From: Anaerolinea sp.
GTDB taxonomy: Bacteria; Chloroflexota; Anaerolineae; Aggregatilineales; UBA2796
DNA: 48,009 bases
Direction: 5' to 3'
Assembly (NCBI GenBank): GCA_014879835.1
Contig: JACSRJ010000178.1
Span: 1 to 48,009, forward strand
Numbering within the stretch: the first letter of the stretch is position 1; each line of letters starts with the position of its first letter. The notes below the pieces were generated by a model. The model ran no database searches. It was given only the letters and a program-made list of their open reading frames with translations, and was not told where the DNA came from. The translations under genes and the position numbers were made by a program. Positions 26,175 to 34,260 of the stretch are shown here, piece by piece.

Positions 26175-27722
26175 TCAGTGGCGGAAATGGCGGATACCCG
26201 TGAAGATCAAGGCAATACCTGCCTCGTCCGCGGCTGCGATCACTTCTTCGTCACGGATTGAACCACCGGGGGCGATGGCCGCGGTGATCCCTGCCTCAAT
26301 GCCTACCACAAGGCCATCAGAAAAAGGGAAAAAGGCGTCAGAAGCCATTACTGCGCCTTTGGCGCGTTCGCCCGCTTTGCGCACCGCCAATTGGGCCGCA
26401 TCGACTCGACTGGGCAGCCCGCCACCGATCCCTAGGGTGGTATGAGCATTGGCGATCACAATCGCATTGGACTTCACCGCCTGTACCGTGCGCCACGCAA
26501 AACGGAGTGCAGGCAACTCATCGTCGGTGGGAGCGCGCTTGGAGACCACCTTCCATTGGGTGGAAGCTGGGTCACCTCGATCAATTGTTTGCGCCAGAAT
26601 CCCCCCTCGTACTGTACGAAACTCAACACCCGCCAAACCACGTGGGGGTTTCAGATCATCGATCCGCACCAACCGACAGTTACGCCGCCCCTGATTGAGC
26701 ATTTCTTGGGCGAGTGTGGTGAAGTCAGGTGCGGCGATAGCCTCCACAAAAAGATCCCCAAGGGCCCGCACAAAGTCGTCATCCACCACCCGATTGACAG
26801 CGATCACCCCCCCAAAAGCGGACATAGGATCACAAGCAATCGCATCGGGCACCGCCTTCACCAGTGATTCGTTGGTGGCGATTCCGGCAGGATTCATGTG
26901 TTTAACGATGACCACTGTGGGCGGCTCAAAAAGTTCAACCGCATTCCATGCCCCATCCAGATCAAGAAGGTTGTTGTACGAGAGCGCCTTGCCCCCTAAT
27001 ACCTTCCCTCCAAGCGCCCCTCGGGCCGAGGGATAAGCATAAAATGCGCCTTTCTGATGTGGGTTTTCGCCATAACGCAGGCTCTGACTCATCTTTAATT
27101 CAAGGCGAATTTCGGCAGGCAGGTCCGGCTCCGTATGAGGTGCATCATCGTCTTTGGGCCCGCTCAGATAAGCGTGGATGAGGGCGTCATAGTCGCGGGT
27201 TAGGGCAAAAGCCTTCGCCGCCAGTCCCCGTCGTGTTGGCAGATCTACATACCCGGTCATCCGATACAGAGCAAAAGCATGTTCGTAATCGCCGGGATCG
27301 GAGAGGACAACCACGCGCTCAAAGTTTTTGGCGGCAGCGCGTAAGAGGGACACCCCTCCGATGTCAATTTGCTCAATGGCTTCTTCCAACGTGATTCCCT
27401 CTCTGGCGATGGTTTCCCTGAAGGGGTACAAATTGCACACCACCAGATCAATCGGTTTAAAACCCTGTGCCGCAAGTTCATCAGTATCCCCAGCCCGGGC
27501 TAGAATACCCCCAAAAATCGCTGGGTGTAAGGTCTTGACCCGTCCCCCCAGCATCTCCGGGACGCCAGTCACCTGCTCCACAGGTACAACCGGGACACCG
27601 GCGCCACGTAAGGCGTTGGCACTCCCCCCACTGGCGATAAACTCCCAACCCATGGCGTGCATTTCATGGGCAAAGTTATCCAATCCGGATTTATCATAAA
27701 CACTGATCAATGCAGTGGGCAT
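26175..27722 (-). CDS. purH: Bifunctional AICAR formyltransferase / IMP cyclohydrolase
   Basis: Last two steps of purine synthesis, of 515 residues. The N-terminal cyclohydrolase (MGS-like fold) shows [38 protein letters not shown] and [14 protein letters not shown]. The C-terminal formyltransferase shows KHMNPAGIA (Lys-His pair; the usual NPCG reads NPAG), [19 protein letters not shown] and the end GIRHFRH. The length is normal for the family. It begins nine bases after the VanW gene stop and so probably ends the mre-phoD-vanW transcript. Confidence 0.97.
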   Translation of the reverse strand: MPTALISVYDKSGLDNFAHEMHAMGWEFIASGGSANALRGAGVPVVPVEQVTGVPEMLGGRVKTLHPAIFGGILARAGDTDELAAQGFKPIDLVVCNLYPFRETIAREGITLEEAIEQIDIGGVSLLRAAAKNFERVVVLSDPGDYEHAFALYRMTGYVDLPTRRGLAAKAFALTRDYDALIHAYLSGPKDDDAPHTEPDLPAEIRLELKMSQSLRYGENPHQKGAFYAYPSARGALGGKVLGGKALSYNNLLDLDGAWNAVELFEPPTVVIVKHMNPAGIATNESLVKAVPDAIACDPMSAFGGVIAVNRVVDDDFVRALGDLFVEAIAAPDFTTLAQEMLNQGRRNCRLVRIDDLKPPRGLAGVEFRTVRGGILAQTIDRGDPASTQWKVVSKRAPTDDELPALRFAWRTVQAVKSNAIVIANAHTTLGIGGGLPSRVDAAQLAVRKAGERAKGAVMASDAFFPFSDGLVVGIEAGITAAIAPGGSIRDEEVIAAADEAGIALIFTGIRHFRH

Positions 27723-27731
27723 AAAACTCCC

Positions 27732-29663
27732 CTAACGTTTGGGCGCGCCGCCGGGCGCAACGAGAAATTGATCCGACCAAGGTAGATAATGGCTGTAAAC
27801 TTCTTCGCCGCTGATGAGGATCCGTTCCCCAGCCTTGACCGTGCGCCATACCCGGACATCAACGCCATCGACGGCGTAATCGATTTGACGTACCTGACCC
27901 GGCCGGAGGTCGGTGCTTTCGGTGTACTTCGCGGGGCCATGAGGAACCACATTGCTCATGGTGGGGCCTTCCACAAACACCTGCCGCCCTACCCCTGTAC
28001 TGTAGAACTTAAAGGTAAGCGACTGTTTAGTGGGATTAAAGTAGGCTTCCATCAGGATGTAGTGAGGGGTATCATTCTGGAACTTGAGGTCAATCATCGG
28101 GGAGTAAACCGTCGCATCCATGCCCACCCCCCCCTTGAAACGCTGTCCATTGGCAGTGGTCACACCACTTTCATAGTATCCCACTCGGTAACCGTGCGCG
28201 TAGCGTTCCACAATGGGGTATCCACCAAAAAATGCCGCCTGAAAGATTGTGGTGGAGACCTGACACACGCCCCCACCGACCCCTTGAATGGTGCGGTCAC
28301 CGAAGATCACCAACCCAGTTTCGTATCCGGTCTCCGGGCTTACATCCCCTAAAAACTCATTAAAAGAAAAGGTCTGGTTGGGGGCGATCACCAACCCATG
28401 AAACTTAGATGCAGCCACTTGGATATTGGTACGGCGCTCGTCACTGGAACCATAGAAATAGGTCGTGGCCTCCACCACCAGTTCCGTGATCCCCAGATCG
28501 CGGGCTTTGGCGGTACTGTTTGCAGTTGGGGTGATGAGGTTAAAGTGCAGGGGCACGATCCGGTTTTCAGTGCGGAAGATGGCATCCTCAAAAGCGCGAG
28601 CGGTGGCCTCAATGTCCAGTTCGCGCCCGTCTACGCTCTCTTTGATCACCTCAAACTCGCGGGTCTGTTCATTAAACACAAAACGGGCGCTCTGCGGGGT
28701 CACTACCAACTCGTTGGCCATCTGATTCAGGAAGGCCCGCATGGGATCAACATTGACCCCTACCTCGTAATGCGCTGAACCGTCAGGGTTATCGATCCGA
28801 GTCACACTCAGCAGTCCGGCGATAAAATCCGGAGTTGCCTGCCATGGCCCGGGATCGCTGGTGGTAGCAGCTTCAATAAAGAGTTTGATGGGCGACGAGA
28901 CCGCCGCCCGAAGGCGCGCAGTGGCTTCGTCCACGTTTACCAGCACAGGTTGGGTCTCTTTGATCACCAACGGAATTTCCGCGCCTGTGGTCAGATTGAG
29001 GATGACTTGTCTCACCAGATTCAGGGTTGCGCCTGTGTCCAATTGACGCCCTACCTGACTGGCGGTCGCACTGACAGTTGTGCCTCGCAGCATCAGGGTT
29101 GCATCCAGCACCGGGCGATTGATCTCCGCCCCAATCTGATCCAACATCGCTTTCGCAAGGGACTCGTCAAAAACCACGGTGGGCTGAACGGTGCGCCCAT
29201 TGATCCATGCATCTCCCTGAGCCAGCAGGTTGTTGATCAGCCCTTCGCCTCGACCCACTTGATAAGCCAGTTCAACAGTTTTGCGGGCATCAAAGACAAC
29301 CCCCAGTTCTCTGGCGCTCTTTTGCCATGCCCGTTCCCCATCACGGAAGGTGAACACAGCCTGATCACCATAGGTGTAATTCGCCGAGAGGGCTGCGACT
29401 GCCTGTTCTTGAGTCATGCCGGAGAGGTCTACCCCATAAGCGGATACCCCCGGATAGATCAGCCGATCATACTGAACCTGAAGCAGGGCCACATAAATAG
29501 CGGCGATAAACATCAGGAGCAGAACAGCCGTCATCCCCAACAGAGGAATACGGATCAACCATGGCGTTAGCGCATTACGCTGCGGGTAACGGGGCGGTGG
29601 CGGGATCACACGCGCCTCGCGTGGGGTTCTGGTACCGTGCATAACATTCCGACCTGTACTCAA
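27732..29663 (-). CDS. VanW family protein with peptidoglycan-binding domains
   Basis: Surface protein of about 643 residues, inferred to act at the peptidoglycan; VanW itself has no settled biochemical role. A Pro-rich cytoplasmic tail and one membrane segment (about 38-62, LLGMTAVLLLMFIAAIYVALL) lead into two PG_binding_4-like units (about 75-390). The VanW domain (about 410-545) has PNQTFSFNEFLG, GGGVCQVSTTIFQAAF and the repeated Tyr/Gly pattern around YAHGYRVGYYESG. A G5-like C-terminal region follows. The start may be TTG at 29663 or ATG at 29642; the latter also has AGG upstream. It lies between phoD and purH, with gaps of 27 and 9 bases. Confidence 0.9.
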   Translation of the reverse strand: MSTGRNVMHGTRTPREARVIPPPPRYPQRNALTPWLIRIPLLGMTAVLLLMFIAAIYVALLQVQYDRLIYPGVSAYGVDLSGMTQEQAVAALSANYTYGDQAVFTFRDGERAWQKSARELGVVFDARKTVELAYQVGRGEGLINNLLAQGDAWINGRTVQPTVVFDESLAKAMLDQIGAEINRPVLDATLMLRGTTVSATASQVGRQLDTGATLNLVRQVILNLTTGAEIPLVIKETQPVLVNVDEATARLRAAVSSPIKLFIEAATTSDPGPWQATPDFIAGLLSVTRIDNPDGSAHYEVGVNVDPMRAFLNQMANELVVTPQSARFVFNEQTREFEVIKESVDGRELDIEATARAFEDAIFRTENRIVPLHFNLITPTANSTAKARDLGITELVVEATTYFYGSSDERRTNIQVAASKFHGLVIAPNQTFSFNEFLGDVSPETGYETGLVIFGDRTIQGVGGGVCQVSTTIFQAAFFGGYPIVERYAHGYRVGYYESGVTTANGQRFKGGVGMDATVYSPMIDLKFQNDTPHYILMEAYFNPTKQSLTFKFYSTGVGRQVFVEGPTMSNVVPHGPAKYTESTDLRPGQVRQIDYAVDGVDVRVWRTVKAGERILISGEEVYSHYLPWSDQFLVAPGGAPKR

Positions 29664-29690
29664 CCGACCTTGGGAAGATTGTACCCTAAA

Positions 29691-31394
29691 TCAAAAGTCC
29701 GCCTGCACTTCAAATTGACTGATCACCTCCGGGACGCGCCCGATGATCTGATCAAAACGCTGATCGAGATCGGCGGCACTGTAGGGCAGAATGCCATAAG
29801 TGGTCACGGTGAGGCGCTGGCTTACTGGATCGATTTCAAATTCCGTCCAACCATAAGTGTTGGCCGCGACCGCCCCGCCTTTTAACACCCGCACCCGGTT
29901 ATCTAGGGTATCAAAGCCGAGCAGATCGTAACCCTGAGCGCGCAGCAGAAGATTCAGCATCGAAGTCAACAGCGCATCTTTGATGGCCACTGGCAGGCGC
30001 TGATAGGTTTGGCGCATGGTGGTGGAAATGACCCCATAGTGCTCTAAGATTAGGGCAAAGGAATCCCCGGCGGGGGCATCAAAGGCGACTGAACCCGTCA
30101 CGATCTCCCACATGGAGGTAGGCAACAAAGGGCACGCAGCGCATGTTTGGTAGGTCAGGTTGTTGACGAACGTCCCGTGAAAGTCCGCGGCGATAAAGAC
30201 CACATTCTTGATCCCTGCTTGTGTGATGAATTCCAACAGCGCAGATCGTTCCGCGGCGTAACCTTCGAATCGATCCCCTGCACCTAGAGTCCCGAAATTC
30301 TGGATGGGTTGGGGCACAAGGATGAACTTCCATGTGATCCCCGCCTGATGGGCCGCCAGTAGATCAGTTTTGAGCTGGGTCAACTGGGCCGCCCCTAACA
30401 TTGTGCGGCCGGACTCAAAGGCCGCGATTTTGGCGGTTGCCACCCGCAGCGGATTCAGGAGATCGGTGGGTTCAAAGGGAGGTAAGGCGGCATCACGGAA
30501 GGAACGGGCATCGAGCAAAAAGAAAGCCGCATCACTGCCGTAGTGTCGGTAGCGGTACAGACGCGGTTTGCCCTCCGAGCGGGGATCGCCTGTGCCAGTG
30601 AAAGTCTCTGCTCGAATGGGCATCCACTCGGTGAAAGCTTGAAGTCCATTACGGTAAAGGTCGGTTTCGTTAATGAATGTGCCCTGTCGCCCAAAGCGCC
30701 GATCTGTGCTGGGCAGCGCACCACCGCTAAAGTCATTGGTGACTTCATGATCATCGATCATCGCCAGTAGAGCCGTCGAAGCCCGCACCTCCGCCCAGAA
30801 GTTTAAGCCTAAACGACGGGACAGCGGCTCTGCGTGTTTGACCCGAAACTCGGCCACTGTGTACGCCTGACGGCTGTTCAGATCAGGAGAAGGATAATCA
30901 GCGTAAATGCTATCGCCCAACAGCACAAATAAATCAAGATTGCGGTCGAGGACATTACGTAAGCTCAGGTAGGGGGCCAGATCACCACGCCAATCGCCGG
31001 TAACCCCAAAGCGCAGCCCTGAGTAACTTCCCACCACGGATGGGGTCACAAAGATCCCCGTCCGAATTGCGCCCCCCCGATCAACCACCTGATAAAAGTA
31101 GCGTTTACCCGCCTCTAACCCGGTGATCTCGAACTTCACAGGGCGCATCGCATCGCTCACCCGATCTTCATAGGTGCCCACGAGGTCGGTTAATCCGAGG
31201 GGTCCGTCCTCCCACACCTCAAAGCGGATAATCCCTAAGGTTGGGGTACGTGCCCATAGAACCGCTGAAGTTTGATCCACATCACCGCTGCTAATCACCA
31301 GTTCAGGGATGCTGTGGGGAGCAGCGCTCATGATCCCAGTGGGGATAAGCAGCAGGATCAGGCACAATTGTAGGGGGCGGGGGAAAAAGCGCAT
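29691..31394 (-). CDS. PhoD-like secreted alkaline phosphatase/phosphodiesterase
   Basis: Metallophosphatase of 567 residues from the chosen ATG, which has a strong GGAGG seven bases upstream; a longer frame runs into the mreD gene. Residues 1-24 are a Sec-type signal peptide (hydrophobic LCLILLLIPTGIM, then SAAP) without a twin-arginine motif, unlike many PhoD proteins. An N-terminal Ig-like domain precedes the catalytic domain with metal-binding segments VTGDWRGDL, LLGDSIYADYP, IDDHEVTNDF and IAADFHGTF. The role is phosphate release from phosphodiesters such as teichoic acid or nucleotides outside the membrane; the exact substrate is unknown. It follows mreD by 29 bases. Confidence 0.85.
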   Translation of the reverse strand: MRFFPRPLQLCLILLLIPTGIMSAAPHSIPELVISSGDVDQTSAVLWARTPTLGIIRFEVWEDGPLGLTDLVGTYEDRVSDAMRPVKFEITGLEAGKRYFYQVVDRGGAIRTGIFVTPSVVGSYSGLRFGVTGDWRGDLAPYLSLRNVLDRNLDLFVLLGDSIYADYPSPDLNSRQAYTVAEFRVKHAEPLSRRLGLNFWAEVRASTALLAMIDDHEVTNDFSGGALPSTDRRFGRQGTFINETDLYRNGLQAFTEWMPIRAETFTGTGDPRSEGKPRLYRYRHYGSDAAFFLLDARSFRDAALPPFEPTDLLNPLRVATAKIAAFESGRTMLGAAQLTQLKTDLLAAHQAGITWKFILVPQPIQNFGTLGAGDRFEGYAAERSALLEFITQAGIKNVVFIAADFHGTFVNNLTYQTCAACPLLPTSMWEIVTGSVAFDAPAGDSFALILEHYGVISTTMRQTYQRLPVAIKDALLTSMLNLLLRAQGYDLLGFDTLDNRVRVLKGGAVAANTYGWTEFEIDPVSQRLTVTTYGILPYSAADLDQRFDQIIGRVPEVISQFEVQADF

Positions 31395-31423
31395 GGAAAA
31401 ACCTCCATTAAGACAACCTGAAG

Positions 31424-31924
31424 TCATACCCCCAAGCTGCGAGTACGGGCCGAGCGTGCAAACCGACCCATGATCCAGATCATGGGCAAGATCAGCCCCA
31501 TGTTGTACAGTGCCGAAGGCAGGGTGGTGTTCATTAGGGCGTAGAAAATCGGCACCGATTGTCCAAAAACGTTAAAGAGGACAATCATTGTCCCCTGAAA
31601 GATAAAAGTCGCAGCCGCTGCGGCAAGGGGTGGAATGAGTAAGTTTCCCCGCCCGATTTCACCCACAAACATACCGATCAGCCCCGCCGCAAGGGTGAGA
31701 GCGAAGGAAGACATGCCAAGGATATGGCCGCCCACCAGATCGTGCATGATTCCGCCCACCACGGCCCAGAACAACCCTTCGCGCATCCCAGTGAGCAGCA
31801 TCCACGCAATCACTGCGACCAGTACCAGATCAAAACCAGCGCCCCCGATCCGAAATTCGGGGATGATCGTGCTTTGGATAATGGCCAAAATGAAGAGGAT
31901 AGGCAGGCTGGAGTAGCGTCCCAC
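31424..31924 (-). CDS. mreD: Rod shape-determining protein MreD
   Basis: Integral membrane protein of 166 residues with about five hydrophobic segments. The pattern of an early acidic/polar pair in a membrane segment (IIPEFRIGGAGFDLVL) and the GxxxDLxxGHxLGMSSF-like stretch (MHDLVGGHILGMSSF) match MreD. It is part of the elongasome that positions cell-wall synthesis with MreB and MreC. GTG start at 31924, 24 bases after mreC, behind an AAGGATGG site. Identification is firm from position and motif together. Confidence 0.9.
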   Translation of the reverse strand: MGRYSSLPILFILAIIQSTIIPEFRIGGAGFDLVLVAVIAWMLLTGMREGLFWAVVGGIMHDLVGGHILGMSSFALTLAAGLIGMFVGEIGRGNLLIPPLAAAAATFIFQGTMIVLFNVFGQSVPIFYALMNTTLPSALYNMGLILPMIWIMGRFARSARTRSLGV

Positions 31925-31948
31925 AGATAAGCCATCCTTGACTGATGA

Positions 31949-32797
31949 TCACTGCGACGGAGTTGGGGTGGGGAAGGCAGAGAGATCAATGGACTCAAAG
32001 TCCGTGATGATCAGCACTACCTCAAGGCGGTTGAAGTCGATCAGACTGCGCACCACCGCTTCTTGAAACAGTTTGGTGTCATCCAACCGTGAACTGGTCA
32101 CTTGTCCGATCACGATTCCTCGTGGAAAACGGCCCCCAATGCCGGAAGTGACGACTGAGTCACCATCATTGACTTTATCGGTGAGAGGGATGAAGATCAT
32201 CTGCAAACCACCTGCGGCGGTACCCTGTACGGAGCCTTCGGCACGGGTCGACTGCAGACGGGCGTTCACGTAGCTGCTCACATCGGTGATCAACTGAACT
32301 TGTGCGCTGGTGGCGGAAACCCGCAAGATACGCCCGACCAGACCTAACTCGGTCACGACGGGCATCCCCGCACTGAGTCCATCCCGCGATCCCCGGTCGA
32401 TGGTTAGGGTGCGGATAAGTCCGGTGGTCTCGCGCCCGATAACCGTTGCAGCGCGGGTCTGGCGCACCGTCTCCGCGCCCTTAAAATTGAGTAGAGCCGC
32501 TAAACGGGCATAGTCGGAGCGAATCTCGCGCAGCTCTACAATTTCCGCCTGAAAGTTGACCAGCGCCCGTTCGAGTTCGGCATTACGGCGCTGGAGATTC
32601 TGAAGATCAGAGAGGGTGCTGAAAAAGCCGGAAATGCGCCGCGAAACCCCGCTGCTTGCCTGCTGAAGCAGAGAGAGAGGCACAGAGGCGACATTCTGCG
32701 CTGGCAGGAGAAGCCCGGCAAAACCCAAAGCCAGCAGCCCCAGACAGAAGAACATCGCAACCCCAAAAAGCACCAATCGACGCGGCGCGGAATTCAT
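31949..32797 (-). CDS. mreC: Rod shape-determining protein MreC
   Basis: Protein of 282 residues: a short cytoplasmic tail, one membrane segment (about 9-32), a coiled coil (about 60-100, rich in Leu/Glu/Arg) and two beta barrels with family signatures VIGRETTGLIRTLTID, GMPVVTELGLVGRI and VVTSGIGGRFPRGIVIG. It links the cytoplasmic MreB filament to periplasmic wall synthases such as PBP2. It follows mreB by 25 bases. The Pro/Thr-rich tail (PTPTPSQ) is short. Confidence 0.95.
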   Translation of the reverse strand: MNSAPRRLVLFGVAMFFCLGLLALGFAGLLLPAQNVASVPLSLLQQASSGVSRRISGFFSTLSDLQNLQRRNAELERALVNFQAEIVELREIRSDYARLAALLNFKGAETVRQTRAATVIGRETTGLIRTLTIDRGSRDGLSAGMPVVTELGLVGRILRVSATSAQVQLITDVSSYVNARLQSTRAEGSVQGTAAGGLQMIFIPLTDKVNDGDSVVTSGIGGRFPRGIVIGQVTSSRLDDTKLFQEAVVRSLIDFNRLEVVLIITDFESIDLSAFPTPTPSQ

Positions 32798-32822
32798 GTG
32801 CGATCAGCCACCCTCAATGCTC

Positions 32823-33884
32823 TTAGTGTTGAGTGCTGCCTCGTTCCAAGCCCACCAACAAACTGCGTAAATTATCGTAGTCCTCCAGAATACGCCCTGC
32901 ACCACGAGCGACACAGGTCATAGCGTCTTCAGCGAGCCATACCCGTACCTTGATTTCATCTGCGACCCGTTCACATAATCCCTGAAGCTGGCTGCCCCCG
33001 CCTGCCATGCAAATGCCGCTCTCCATAAGGTCGGCGATCAGTTCGGGGGGCGTTTCGTCCAGCGCATCGCGGATGGTATCCACAATGATATTGACCGACC
33101 CCGCGAGGGCTTCGCGCAGTTCAATCGAACTGACCTCAACCGCTTTGGGTAAGCCGGTCACCAGATCACGCCCGCGCAGTACAAGGGTTTTTTCTTCCTG
33201 AAGGGGATAGGCCGAACCCGCCTCAATCTTGGCCCGTTCAGCGGTGCGCTCACCGATCAGGAGACTGTGTTTGGTGCGCATATATTGGACGATGTCCTCG
33301 TCCATTTCGTCGCCTGCTACCCGGATTGAACGGCTGATCACGATCCCACCCAGCGAGAACACCGCAACTTCGGTTGTACCGCCGCCGATGTCCACCACCA
33401 TACTGCCCCGTGTCTCCTGAAGGGGAAGTCCCGCCCCAATGGCGGCTGCGACTGGCTCCTCGATCAGGTATGCTTCCCGTGCCCCAGCGCTGATGGTCGC
33501 GTCATATACCGCCCGCTTCTCAACCTCGGTCACACCGCTGGGAATGCCTACCACCACACGTGGGCGGGGAATCGGAACCCAGCTCTGTTCGTGCGCTTTG
33601 TTGATGAAGTAGTGGAGCATCCCCTCAGTGATCTCAAACTCGGAGATCACCCCATCACGCAGAGGGCGCACCACCAGAATATGCGAGGGAGCCTTTCCGC
33701 CCATCTCCTTGGCCTCTTGCCCATAGGTGATAGGACGGCGGGTCTTTTTTTCGATGGCCGCGTAGGATGGTTCGTTGATCACAATCCCTTTACCGCGCAC
33801 ACACACAAGGGTGTTGGCAGTACCGAGATCGATGCCGATATCCAAGGAAAACAGTCCGAGTAACCAGTCTAATGGGCTGATCAA
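32823..33884 (-). CDS. mreB: Rod shape-determining protein MreB
   Basis: Bacterial actin of 353 residues that forms membrane-associated filaments guiding lateral wall growth. Phosphate-binding loop 1 is DIGIDLGTANTLV, loop 2 is VVDIGGGTTEVAVFS, and the adenosine motif is MAGGGSQLQGL. The N-terminus MISPLDWLLGLF is amphipathic and could serve as a membrane anchor. It is first in the mreBCD-phoD-vanW-purH series and is preceded by a strong promoter. Confidence 0.98.
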   Translation of the reverse strand: MISPLDWLLGLFSLDIGIDLGTANTLVCVRGKGIVINEPSYAAIEKKTRRPITYGQEAKEMGGKAPSHILVVRPLRDGVISEFEITEGMLHYFINKAHEQSWVPIPRPRVVVGIPSGVTEVEKRAVYDATISAGAREAYLIEEPVAAAIGAGLPLQETRGSMVVDIGGGTTEVAVFSLGGIVISRSIRVAGDEMDEDIVQYMRTKHSLLIGERTAERAKIEAGSAYPLQEEKTLVLRGRDLVTGLPKAVEVSSIELREALAGSVNIIVDTIRDALDETPPELIADLMESGICMAGGGSQLQGLCERVADEIKVRVWLAEDAMTCVARGAGRILEDYDNLRSLLVGLERGSTQH

Positions 33885-33960
33885 AGTTCACGTTCTCCTG
33901 ACTGTGCTTCCTGCTTCGCTTCCCTGATGTTTCACATGACGAATCACGTTCAAAACTTGA

Positions 33961-33990
33961 ATTATACCGAGGCGTGGGCATTTCTTTCAA
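33961..33990 (-). promoter_or_regulatory. Strong sigma-70-like promoter of the mre operon
   Basis: On the minus strand TTGAAA (33990-33985), an 18-base spacer and a perfect TATAAT (33966-33961) point at mreB, whose start is about 70 bases from the expected transcription start. The 33885-34260 gap holds no convincing gene. An open plus-strand frame from 33927 crosses this promoter and the tal-pgi end and looks like chance. Confidence 0.75.
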
Positions 33991-34260
33991 AAGGGAACCA
34001 AAAGACTCATTCGATGTTCAGTCTTGAGGCTTCCTTCCGTACCTTCATTCAGTTGAGGATTAGAGCTTTGGGCGGGCACAAACATGACCCAAAGTGCCAC
34101 CTCACCAGATCGTCTTGCCCTTACCCCCTGCGACGGATGTGTCGCGTTCCCCCTCAGTCTGCCCTTTTCACATGCAGGGCAAACGCGTTCAACAGTGTAA
34201 GTTCTAAAGGTACTGGACGATCTCTCCCAGCGTTTCGAGTGATCGTTTCAACCACCTCCC

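Noticed and set aside
27789-28352. Plus-strand open frame of 187 codons inside the VanW gene
   Set aside because: It is opposite the VanW domain and shows no family features.
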